Shown piece after piece: positions 19,051 to 27,932 of a stretch of DNA of 64,000 nucleotides. Origin of the DNA: Arthrospira sp. PCC 9108 (lineage in GTDB: Bacteria > Cyanobacteriota > Cyanobacteriia > Cyanobacteriales > Microcoleaceae); assembly GCA_016745315.1 (NCBI GenBank), contig CP066886.1, forward strand, positions 1,767,501-1,831,500, written 5' to 3'. Position 1 is the first letter of the stretch, and every line of letters starts with the position of its first letter. The notes under the pieces are model-generated. The model searched no databases. It was not told where the DNA came from and saw nothing but the letters and a program-made list of their open reading frames with translations. The position numbers and the translations under genes are program-made.

Positions 19051-19056
19051 TTGTAA

Positions 19057-19731
19057 TCAGGCGAGGGTGACTCCAAAAACTTCAGCAAAACAGGCGGCGA
19101 GAACATCCCGGACTTGCTCGATGGAAATATCCGGGACTAATTCAGCCAGACTCCCTACGGGGAAATCAGAAATACCACAGGGAACGATCGCTTTAAATCC
19201 AGTTAAGTCAGGACAAACATTCAAGGCGAACCCGTGCATGGTAATCCAGCGACTGACCTTAATCCCAATGGCTGCTACTTTAGTTTCCCCCACCCAAACC
19301 CCTGTCAAACCCTCGATGCGCTGGGACTCAATTCCCCAAACCCTAATTGTCCGAATCAATACTTCTTCTAGTTGGCGCAAATACCAATGTAAGTCCATTT
19401 GATGCCGTCGCAGGTTCAAAATCGGATATCCTACCAACTGGCCAGGACAGTGATAGGTGACTTCCCCCCCTCGTTCAACTCTGTACAGTTCATATTCAGA
19501 CTCATGGGGGTCAAACTTGAGAAATTCAGAACTAGCCCCCTGTCCCAGGGTATAAACGGGCGGGTGTTCTAATAAAATCAAAATATCCTCTAAATTTGGA
19601 CAATTAATGCGATCGGCCACTAAGTCTTGCTGCCATCTCCAAGCCTGTTGATAAGAAATTAGTCCCAAATTATAAAATTGGCAATAAACCTCATTAGTAT
19701 CGACAATAGCAACAGGAGTGTCGTCGGGCAT
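19057..19731 (-). CDS. lipB: Lipoyl(octanoyl) transferase LipB
   Basis: LipB moves octanoate from acyl carrier protein to lipoyl domains of 2-oxoacid dehydrogenases and the glycine cleavage system. The 224-residue protein shows LEHPPVYTLGQGA, RGGEVTYHCPGQLVGYPIL, and the catalytic pair Lys158 (AAIGIKVSRWITMHGFALNV) and Cys185 (IVPCGI). Length and motifs are normal. The gene is convergent with the broken RND pump; only 19 bases upstream of its ATG begins a group II intron fragment (19750). Confidence 0.95.
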   Translation of the reverse strand: MPDDTPVAIVDTNEVYCQFYNLGLISYQQAWRWQQDLVADRINCPNLEDILILLEHPPVYTLGQGASSEFLKFDPHESEYELYRVERGGEVTYHCPGQLVGYPILNLRRHQMDLHWYLRQLEEVLIRTIRVWGIESQRIEGLTGVWVGETKVAAIGIKVSRWITMHGFALNVCPDLTGFKAIVPCGISDFPVGSLAELVPDISIEQVRDVLAACFAEVFGVTLA

Positions 19732-19749
19732 GGTAAAATATTCTTATAT

Positions 19750-21019
19750 GAGCGAAACGTTCAGGAGAAGAAATAAGGCTGCAATGCCTGAAATCAACTC
19801 CTGGTGGGGTTCCAGCCCCGAGTCTGGATAAATGAAGGTGACATGAACACCCAATAACTGTTTGTATGTCCCGACGCTTGGACTCACCTCCAGGCAAGGA
19901 AGGGAATCTCAAGGTCAATATACGGACTGCTGCTGTTAAACGTAGAAGTAGTTATGGTCGAAAGGGAAGTCGCCTTCCCCAACTCCAATTCCAAACCGTG
20001 CTTGATACTTTCACATCACACGACTCCTAATGTAGATACCCTATTGTCAGTAGGAACAGGGCTACAACCCCCCGCTTTGTCACCTCAACTTTGGGAGCTA
20101 AATACAACACGTAATCTTTAAACTCGCTTTCGTCATAACACTCTTACTTGTCGCAGTCTCTATATCCACACCGTGACTAGTGGGCATATCCTAACCATTA
20201 CAGTTAGGCATTGGCTTTCAGTCACATCCTTTCCCCTTAAAGGTATACGCTTACACTTTTCACTACTGTGCAGGTACATCCTGCCACTTGAGAACCTAAA
20301 AGGGGTTTCAACGTTCCGTTTATACGGGCATTCCATCTTTAGACTTGTCCTTTCCACCGGGGTAATTTTAAAGGTCTGTGTAGGTAGTGAGTTGAGACTC
20401 CTACTTTTCCCCTTACTCTTTTGAGCGCAGCGTGTCAACTTATTTCGCTACTTACTTATTACGATGGTTCAAGTCGGAACATTCAGATTTCCTTAGTCAT
20501 GGATGGTTGGCAGTGGTCGCATATGGTAGTAGGTTCTACTTCACGCCTTCCGTTCCCCGCTTCAATCTGACGGGTTATGATTCCTCAAACTGGGGGTGGC
20601 TACCGCCTTATCTCTCAACTTCCTGCTTTACTAGATGGGTCACAACTCCCATCGTTTAAGCTATCAGTCTTGACCCTGAGTTCCCTGCCTTGCTTAGATT
20701 GCTCCAAGCGTCGGGACAGATAAACAGTTATGGGATGGTCGGGGATGAGAGAGTCAATTCCTATATTCCACCAAGGGGTTAAAGTCCCACTAGGAGGTTA
20801 TTTCGGGCATCGCAGCCCTATTTCACTCCTAAACGTTTCGCACGTACTCTACAAGTATAGCAGAAAGTTGAGAGATAAGGCGATAGCCACCCCCAATTTG
20901 AGGGCTTACAACCTCAGGTTGAAGCGGGGAACGGAAGGCGTGAGGTAGAACCTACTACCAAGATACGACCACTGCCAACCATCTATGATAAGAGAAATCG
21001 AACGTGTGGCATGAACCCA
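19750..21019 (+). mobile_element. Group II intron fragment M (plus), interrupted by intron A and ended by intron E
   Basis: A plus-strand intron 5' end (GAGCGAAACGTTC, one base off the usual GTGCG) begins at 19750. Domain I sequence runs to 19950, is interrupted by minus-strand intron A (19951-20843), and continues 20844-21019 with the conserved AAGGCGATAGCCACCCCC and AACGGAAGGCGTGAGG stretches seen in every copy. It stops where the 3' end of intron E begins. Domains II-VI of this copy are not next to it. Confidence 0.75.
19951..20843 (-). mobile_element. Group II intron A, ORF-less (893 nt)
   Basis: The 5' end GTGCGAAACGTTT is at 20843 and the 3' end CGACCATAAC is at 19951. Domain V is readable on the minus strand as GAGTCGTGTGATGTGAAAG...AAGCACGG. 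There is no room for a maturase, so this is a ribozyme-only intron. Removing it joins AAACGTAGAAGTA to GTACTCTACAAG, which restores a domain I stem of fragment M. Confidence 0.75.
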
Positions 21020-21415
21020 GTAGGGGTCGAGAGAGATGTCACCATCTCTCCCTCCCATACAAAACCGTACTTGAGACTTTCACCTCATACGGATCCTAAT
21101 CTGACTGCTCCATTGTTAAGGATACAGCGTTGGCATTGTCAAGTGCCGTCTTATCATCATGACAGTGGCGGTGTAATAGCTGAAGATTTTTATATTCATC
21201 CTTTCCACCTTTAACTAGCCTTTCCATTCCCAACAGTGCGATGTTGGCGAGTATTGGACTTATTACCCCTCCTTGGGGTGTCCCTGCTTCTGTATCCTCA
21301 AATACACCGTTATCTAACACGCCCGCTTTGAGCCATTGTTTCAGGTCTCTCTTCAGGCTGCTTGGACAATGAATTTTTGACAGTAGATAATCATGGTTCA
21401 CGGTAAGAGCATTTC
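21020..21415 (-). mobile_element. Group II intron E, 3' part
   Basis: The 3' end (CGACCCCTAC at 21020), domain VI and domain V (GAGCCGTATGAGGTGAAAGTCTC variant) are followed upstream by the 3' part of a maturase gene. The intron is cut at 21415 by intron B. Its 3' end lies inside intron fragment M, so E was inserted into M in the opposite orientation. Confidence 0.7.
21096..21401 (-). pseudogene. Maturase remnant with internal deletion (RT fused to HNH)
   Basis: The reading begins NHDYLLSKIHCPSSLKRDLKQWLKAG and includes the RT motif GTPQGGVISPILANIALLG. After RLVKG it jumps directly to GKDEYKNLQLLHRHCHDDKTALDN, the end of the HNH endonuclease domain. About 290 residues, including the YADD catalytic motif, are missing. 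The piece upstream of its start carries the same CTTACCGTGAACC lesion as two other maturase copies in the window. Confidence 0.8.
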
Positions 21416-22161
21416 GTTATGGTCGAAAGGGAAGTCGCCTTCCCCAACTCCAATTCCAAACCGTACTTGAGACTTTCACCTCATACGGCTCCTGGTGTGG
21501 ATACCCCTTTGTCATTGGGAACAGGGCTACAACCCCCTGCTTTATGACCTCAACTTTCGGAGCTATATACAACCACGTAGTCATTAACTCGCTCTCGTCA
21601 TAAACACTCTTAGTTGTCGCAGTCTCTATATCCACACCGTGACTAGTGGGCATATCCTAACCATTACAGTTAGGCATTGGCTTTCAGTCACATCCTTTCC
21701 CCTGAAAGGGTTAGGGGTCGAGAATGGAGTCACCACCATCCCCTCCCATTCAGAACCATACGTGAAAGTTTCCCTTCATACGGCTCCTGGTGTGGATACC
21801 CTGTTTTGTCAAAGGAGCAGAATCAACAGACCTGCTTTTTACTTCGATGTTCAGAGCTATATGCAGCACGTAGTCTTTAAACTCGTCCTCGCCATTATAC
21901 TCTTACTGACCGCAGTATCTATATCCCCACCGTGACAATTGGGCATATCCCCACCATGACAATTGGGCTTTAGCTTCTGGTCACATCCTTAGCCCTCTAA
22001 GCATGCGCTTACATTTTTCACTACTGCCTTGTGAATTGCATTACTCACTTGTTTATAGGCAGAGCATTAGAGGGGTTAATTAGGGGTCGAGATAAACCTC
22101 ACGGTCTACCCCTCCCATTCAGCAGCAGAACCGTACATGAGACTTTCACCTCATACGGCTC

Positions 22162-24002
22162 CTAGTTTGACCGTCTCTTTGTTAAGAGTACAGCAACATC
22201 TCTTTCATCAAGAGCTGTTTTATCATCGTGACAATGGCGATGTAATAATTGAAGATTCTTGTATTCATCCTTTCCGCCTTGGCTTCTAGGTACAATGTGG
22301 TCTACTTCAATTAAATCTGATGGGGTAAAGAATTGCCCGCACCAGGTACATCTACCTTTTGGTTTTTTGAGTAGTTTTGCTACCCTAATTGGCGTGTCGA
22401 TTGCTTGTCCTTTCCTGGTGGCCCAGTAAGTCCAATTTCCGTCATAAAGTGTTGCGTCGGGGCGTATTAGGGTGTGTCTGACAATTGGGGTCCAGATGTG
22501 TTTGAATAGATGTATCCCATCTTTGGTTTGGAATAGCCAATTTTCGTGTCTTTCTTTCCCATTGCTAAGTTTAATTGTTCCATGTCTGAAATAATTACTT
22601 AGCTTTTTGTAACTTGCCTTTCCGCATCTTGATATTGTCCATGCCCTTAACATTTGCCAGATTGTATTATCTAGCTTATTGAAGGTCTCTGTTGAGACTA
22701 CTGCTGAGTAATAGTTTGCCCATCCTCTTATAATTGGGTTTAGTCTACTTATCAGGGCTGATTGAGGTGCTGTCTTATATCGTTTAATTACACCTTTTAT
22801 CACTTCTGTGTGGGCAACAACTGCTTTTTGGCTGGGTTTTATGTGGGTTTTATGTCCGATTAATCGACTCTTATATCCCCCTGTTTTTCCAGACTTGTAT
22901 TTTCCTACTGGGTATTGCCTGATATTGAATCCGAGAAAATCAAACCCAGGTTCTTCTGTTTTGCCATTATACTCAATAGGTTTGAGTGTGTGACCAATTC
23001 GAGTCTTTTCGGGTTTAATCTCTAATCCTACCGGTTTTAACCATTTGGTGATAGCAGTTTGGCACTGTTCAATGATTCCTAGGTCTTTGGAGATGACCAC
23101 AAAATCATCGGCATATCTTATAAGGTTCACCTGAGTGGCTGTGCCTTTATTTGGATACATTCCTTTAACTAGCCTTTCTACTCCCAACAGTGCGATGTTG
23201 GCGAGTATTGGACTTATTACCCCTCCCTGGGGTGTCCCTGCTTCTGTATCCTCAAATACACCGTTATCTAGCACGCCTGCTTTGAGCCATTGTTTCAGGT
23301 CTCTTTTTAGGCAGCTTGGACAATGAATTTTGGACAGTAGATAATCATGGTTCACGGTAAGAGCATTTCGCTATATCTGCATCAAGTACATAGTATTGTC
23401 CTTGATTTATGGCAGTGTAAATTCTACCAATTGCGTCCTGGGCTGACCGTCCGGGACGGAACCCATAGCTAGTGCCCTCAAATCTTGACTCCCATTCGGG
23501 CTCAAGTGCCGACTTAACCAAGGCTTGCCTTGCTCTATCTTGGATTGTGGGAATTCCTATTCCAGCTTTTTTCATCCCTACCAGGTTTTGGAATCCACAC
23601 CCTTCGCAGTGGTTTTGCTTTGAGGTTTCCTTTGATTTTCTCGGTCATTTCTAGCCTTTGTTTAGGGGATATTGCTATCACACCATCTACTCCAACCGTC
23701 TTTTTACCTTGACCCGCTTGGGGGGCGGGTTTATTAAGCTGACTGTTGGGAAGCATGGCTGACCGTGGAACCCGCCCCTACAGTCGCACTGCTAAGAGTC
23801 GGGCATAATATGATTTCACCAATAGACGTTGCAGCCTTCTTACCTTTGCGTCCTGTCCCGATTTAGCTGCTTGAAATATACTCTTTTGGAGCTTGAAAAC
23901 TTTCCGTTGAACCTTAGTCCATGGGATGGCCTTCCATGCGTTGTTCGTAGTCTTGATTGGTTTGGGCTTGCCAAATCCTTTCTTTAAACTCGCTATCGCC
24001 AT
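22162..24002 (-). pseudogene. Group II intron maturase (RT-X-HNH) of intron D, broken
   Basis: The reading starts MAIASLKKGFGKPKPIKTTNNAWKAIPW at 24002 and the full set of RT motifs follows: RARQALVKSALEPEWESRFE, GFRPGRSAQDAI, GTPQGGVISPILANI, and the catalytic RYADDFVVIS. The C-terminus has an HNH domain with CTWCGQFFTP and VDHIVPRSQGG. Three lesions break it: a palindromic repeat with an in-frame TAG (23711-23782), a shift at a run of six A (GRDEKKAG region, about 23568), and a 2-base loss just after DADIAKC (about 23356). The last 397 residues, with YADD and HNH, are open from 23355. Confidence 0.85.
23711..23782. repeat. Palindromic repeat inserted in the maturase gene of intron D
   Basis: GGGGGCGGGTT and AACCCGCCCC form the arms of a roughly 70-base hairpin element, with TTAAGCTGACTG inside. 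The related maturase gene at 28150 lacks it (AVRRVTQDNQGKK there). The same insertion is found in the intron at 34061-34132. It matches the core of the 280-bp tandem array at 55-58 kb. Confidence 0.8.
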
Positions 24003-25809
24003 TTGTACACCTACTAGACTCTATTCTTACAATCAAACCGTGACCCGTTAGCATATCCCTACCATTACAGTCTGGCGTTGGCTTCTGGTCACATCTCACC
24101 CCCTAATAGGCTTACGCTTACACTTTCACTACTGACTTTCTCGACCAGATTATCAGAGCCTAAGAGGGGTTAAAACGTTCCGTTTATATGGGCATTCCAT
24201 CTTTAGATTTGTCCTTTCCACCGGGGTACTTTTAAAGGTCTGTGTAGTTATGACATTGAAGTTCCTACTTTTCCCCTTGCTCTTTTGAGCGCAGCGTATC
24301 AACCTGTTTCGCTGCCCAATCATTACGATGGTTCAAGCCGGACATTCGGTTTCCCTAATCATGGATGGTTGGCAGTGGTCTCGATTCTGGTGTTGGGTTA
24401 CACCTTGGAGCCTTCCGTTCCCCGCTTCAATCCTGGGGTTGTGATTCCCAAAACTGGGGGTGGCTATCGCCGTTACCCTGACTCTCTAACTTCTACTTAT
24501 CTATTTGTAGAATTTGTATAAGTAATTTGTATGAGTTAGTTGGTTTTGACCTTGGGTTCCCTGCCTTGATTTGTATCGTGGGATACTAATCGTTGGGACA
24601 TATAAACAGTTATGAGGATGGTCAGGAGAGATCTCCTTATATTCAACCAAGGGGTTTAAGTCCCCACCAGGCGGTTATTTCAGGTATTTCAACCTTATTT
24701 TTTGCCTGAACGTCTCGCACCAACGTTCCGTTTATATGGGCATTCCATCGTTAGATTTGTCCTCAGAACCGGGGTACTTTTAAAGGTCTGTGTAGGTAGT
24801 CGCACGAACCCCCTACTTTTCCCCTTGCCCTTTTGGGCGCAGCGTGTCAACCTATTTCGCTGCTAGTGTATTACGATGGTTCAAGCCGGACATTCAGTCT
24901 CCTTAATCATAGATGGTTGGCAGTGGTCGAGTAGGAGGTGGGTTCCGACCTACGCCTTCCGTTCCCCCGCTTCAATCCTGGAGTTATGATTTCCAAAACT
25001 GGGGGTGGCTATCGCCGTTACTCTCTACTCCCTGATTTCTCAGTTCGTTTATGACCTTGAGTTCCCTGCTTTGCTTAGTTCCCTAAGCGTCGGGACATAT
25101 AACCAGTTATGAGGATGGTCAGGAGAGGTCTCCTTATATCCAGATTCGGAGCTGGAATCCTCACCGGGTAGTTATTTCGGGCATTTAAGCCCTATTTAAT
25201 ACCCGAACGTCTCGCACCATACGCTTACACTTTTCACGCTCTGCTTGCGAGTAATATTGCTCACTTGTTTATTAGCAGAGCCTAAGAGGGGTTTAAACGT
25301 TCCGTTTATATGGGCATTCCATCTTTAGATTTGTCCTATCCACCGGGGTATTTTCAAGGTCTGTGTAGGTAGTGTAAGTAAACTCCTACTTTCCCCTTGC
25401 TCTTTTGAGCGCAGCGTTTCAACCTGTTTCGCTACTATAAATTGACGATGGTTCAAGCCGGACATTCGGTTTCCCTAATCATAGATGATTGGCAGTGGTC
25501 GGGTTATTGGGAACAGGTTTCCCTCACGCCTTCCGTTCCCCGCTTCAATCTGACGGGTTGTGAGTCCTGAAACTGGGGGTGGCTATCGCCTTTACTCTCA
25601 ACTTCCTGCTGTACATAACACCAGCGTTCAGTCTTGACCTTGAGTTCCCTGCCTTGTTTGGATTCCTCCCAACGTCGGGACATATAAACAGTTATGGGGA
25701 TGCTCAGAAACGAGATACGAGTTTCTTGTATTCAACCAAGGGGTTGAAGTCCCCACTAGGAGGTTATTTCGAGCATCTCAGCCCTATTTCATTCCTAAAC
25801 ATCTCGCAC

Positions 25810-25977
25810 ACTCACTTATTTATTAGCAGAGCCAATGAGGGGTTTAAACGTTCCATCTATGCGGGCATTCCATCTTTAGATTTGTCCTATCCACCGGGGT
25901 ACTTTTAAAGGTCTATGTAGGTAGTTATAACAGCCTCCTACTTTTCCCCTTGCCCTTTTGATCGCAGCGTATCAACC
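25810..25977 (-). mobile_element. Group II intron remnant (domain I-proximal), cut by IS630
   Basis: This is intron-type sequence (TTATTAGCAGAGCC...GAGGGGTTTAAACG...GGTCTATGTAGG) in minus orientation, with no 5' end present. It may be the remaining 5' part of intron E, with the maturase N-terminal region deleted. It ends at the TA where IS630 copy 1 is inserted. Confidence 0.6.
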
Positions 25978-26939
25978 TATAGCACCAGACAGGAAAGTTA
26001 GGACGTATAATGGAGAGGACGAGATGACTAAGAAGACCAAAAATGCCAGCCCCCTATAGTTACGACCTCAGACAAAAAGTTATTGATGCAATTGAACTAG
26101 ACGGTATGCCCAAAACAGAAGCCAGTCAAGTTTTCCATGTCAGCCGGAACACCATCAATCTCTGGCTGCAAAGAAAAGAACACACCGGCGACTTCCTCCC
26201 TAAACCTAATCGCCCACCTGGTCATAGCCACAAAATTACCGACTGGCATAAATTCAAGGCTTTTGCCCAAGAGCATGGCCACAAAACCTCCGCTCAAATG
26301 GCTCAACTTTGGGATGACGACATCTCTCCTCGCACCATATCCAGAGCCTTGAAGAAAATTGGCTTCACCAGAAAAAAAACTTACGGCTACCAAGAACGTG
26401 ATCAGCAACAGCGAGAGGAGTTTATTGCTCAGATTCAACATATGGAGCCGGAAGAGTTGGTTTACCTCGATGAAGCTGGCATGAATAGTCAAGACTCGGA
26501 TTATCCTTATGGTTACTGCGAGGAAGGACAACGCTTCGATGCCCTCAAATCCGGGAAGAGGCAGGGCAGGGTGAGCTATATGGCCGCATGGTGTTATCAA
26601 CAACTCTTAGCTCCCTTTACCTTTGAGGGTTGTTGTAATCGGACAGTGTTTGAGTTGTGGTTGGAGTTCATCTTAATTCCAACACTGAAGCCAGGTCAGA
26701 CTCTAGTGCTAGACAATGCAACGTTTCATAAAGGGGGACGGATTCCTGAGCTAGTGGAGGCGGCTCAATGCCGTTTGCTCTATCTACCACCTTATTCGCC
26801 AGACCTCAACAAGATAGAGAAATGTTGGTCGTGGTTGAAAGCCCGCATTCGCCATTGCACGTGAGCAGTTTGATTCTCTCGATGATGCCATGGATTCCGT
26901 TCTCCCAGCTGCGTCCTAACCACCTTGACTAATGCTATA
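25978..26939 (+). mobile_element. IS630-family insertion sequence, copy 1
   Basis: Ends are TATAGCACCAGACAGG at left and GACTAATGCTATA at right, giving imperfect terminal inverted repeats (TATAGCACCAGACAGGAAAG and TATAGCATTAGTCAAGGTGG, then shared TTAGGACG). TA is the target, as usual for this family. It carries the only copy in the window with an uninterrupted transposase. Confidence 0.88.
26043..26864 (+). CDS. IS630-family transposase, intact copy
   Basis: This 273-residue DDE transposase has an N-terminal helix-turn-helix (SYDLRQKVIDAIEL, EASQVFHVSRNTINLWLQRK) and catalytic motifs VYLDEAGMN, LVLDNATFHKG and PDLNKIEKCWSWLK. At 26371-26378 there are eight A, which keep the frame RKKTYGYQERD open; two other copies have nine and are split. 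It ends RIRHCT; the bases that follow would read REQFDSLDDAMDSVLPAAS after one more base, so all copies may share an older C-terminal shift. Confidence 0.92.
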   Translation: MPAPYSYDLRQKVIDAIELDGMPKTEASQVFHVSRNTINLWLQRKEHTGDFLPKPNRPPGHSHKITDWHKFKAFAQEHGHKTSAQMAQLWDDDISPRTISRALKKIGFTRKKTYGYQERDQQQREEFIAQIQHMEPEELVYLDEAGMNSQDSDYPYGYCEEGQRFDALKSGKRQGRVSYMAAWCYQQLLAPFTFEGCCNRTVFELWLEFILIPTLKPGQTLVLDNATFHKGGRIPELVEAAQCRLLYLPPYSPDLNKIEKCWSWLKARIRHCT

Positions 26940-27219
26940 ACATCCACTACAGCAATTAGGATACGGTCAACTTCCGCACTTATACAACAAATTACCCCAA
27001 AAAGCAAGAGGTTTTTGACAAAACTTTACATAGATTTATGTCAGTCTGGCTGTCGGTGATCAGGTGAGCAGATTGTGGTAACATAATAGGATATCCGCTC
27101 AGGTTGCAAGACCTTGGGTTCAGAAAAGATCTACTAAAACATGGCGGATCTTGATGGACCTAAAAAAGTAAGCCAAAGTAGTAGCGATAACACTGTAAAA
27201 AGCTAGGCTACACCTAAAA
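26940..27219. other. Gap between IS630 copy 1 and intron G
   Basis: No convincing gene is seen in these 280 bases. The sequence is unlike the surrounding introns and is probably the original host sequence upstream of lrtA, continuing at 30689 after intron G is removed. Confidence 0.5.
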
Positions 27220-27932
27220 GTGCGAGACGTTCAGGCATGAAATAGGGTTGTAATACCCGAAATAACCGCCTGGTGGGGATTTCAGCCCATCGGTTGAATA
27301 TAAGAACCTCGCTTCTGACCATCCCCATAACTGTTTATATGTCCCGAAGCGAAAAGCAAGGCAGGGAACTCAAGGTCAATCCCACAAAGAAAATCGTAAT
27401 GCTCAATTACACCATAAGGAGGAGTATTAAAACCACTTAGGCGATTGTGGGAAAGAGTAACGGCGATAGCCACCCCCAGTTTTAGGAATCACAACCCGTC
27501 AGATTGAAGCGGGGAACGGAAGGCGTGAGGGAAAACCTATTCCCAATAATCCGACCACTGCCAACCATCCATGACTAAGGAAATCTGAATGTTCCGACTT
27601 GAACCATCGTCATTAGCAGGCAGCGAAATAGGTTGACACGCTGCGCCCAAAAGGGTAAGGGGAAAAGTAGGGTTCTTTATATAACACCTACACAGACCTT
27701 TAAAGTACCCCGGTGGATAGGACAAGTCTAAAGATGGAATGCCCATATAAACGGAACGTTTTAACCCCTCTTAGGCTCTGATTATCTGGTCGAGATAAAC
27801 AGTAGTGAAAGTGTAAGCGCAAGCCTATTAGGGGATGAGATGTGACCAGAAGCTAACGCCCTGCTGTAATGGCAGGGATATGCTGACAAGTCACGGTTTG
27901 ATTGTAAAGAATAGAGTCTAGTAGGAGTCATT

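Larger units (their letters stand above)
22079..24720 (-). mobile_element. Group II intron D, full length with maturase gene, nested in C
   Basis: The 5' end GTGCGAGACGTTC is at 24720 and the 3' end CGACCCCTAAT at 22079 (2642 nt). Removing D joins GAGGGGTTA to CAACGTTCCG, exactly the sequence of the uninterrupted sister intron L at about 37695. Domain V lies at about 22130-22165. The maturase gene is at 22162-24002 and carries several lesions. A dispersed palindromic repeat is inserted inside that gene. Confidence 0.85.
21710..25217 (-). mobile_element. Group II intron C, nested in B and containing intron D
   Basis: The 5' end GTGCGAGACGTTC is at 25217 and the 3' end CGACCCCTAAC at 21710. 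Blocks 21710-22078 and 24721-25217 are its own sequence (about 866 nt); intron D fills the rest. Removing C joins CCCTGAAAGG to CATACGCTTACAC in B, as in the uninterrupted intron A. C is nearly identical to introns H and L. Confidence 0.8.
21416..25809 (-). mobile_element. Group II intron B, containing nested introns C and D
   Basis: The 5' end (GTGCGAGATG) is at 25809 and the 3' end (CGACCATAAC) is at 21416. B is present as two blocks, 21416-21709 and 25218-25809, split by intron C. Without its inserts it is about 890 nt and ORF-less. Its left flank is the maturase remnant of intron E; its right flank is more intron-type sequence. Confidence 0.75.

Noticed and set aside
20432..20948. Short open frames within introns on the plus strand
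   Set aside because: They recur identically in every intron copy, have no ribosome sites and lie in structured domain I sequence; they are not proteins.
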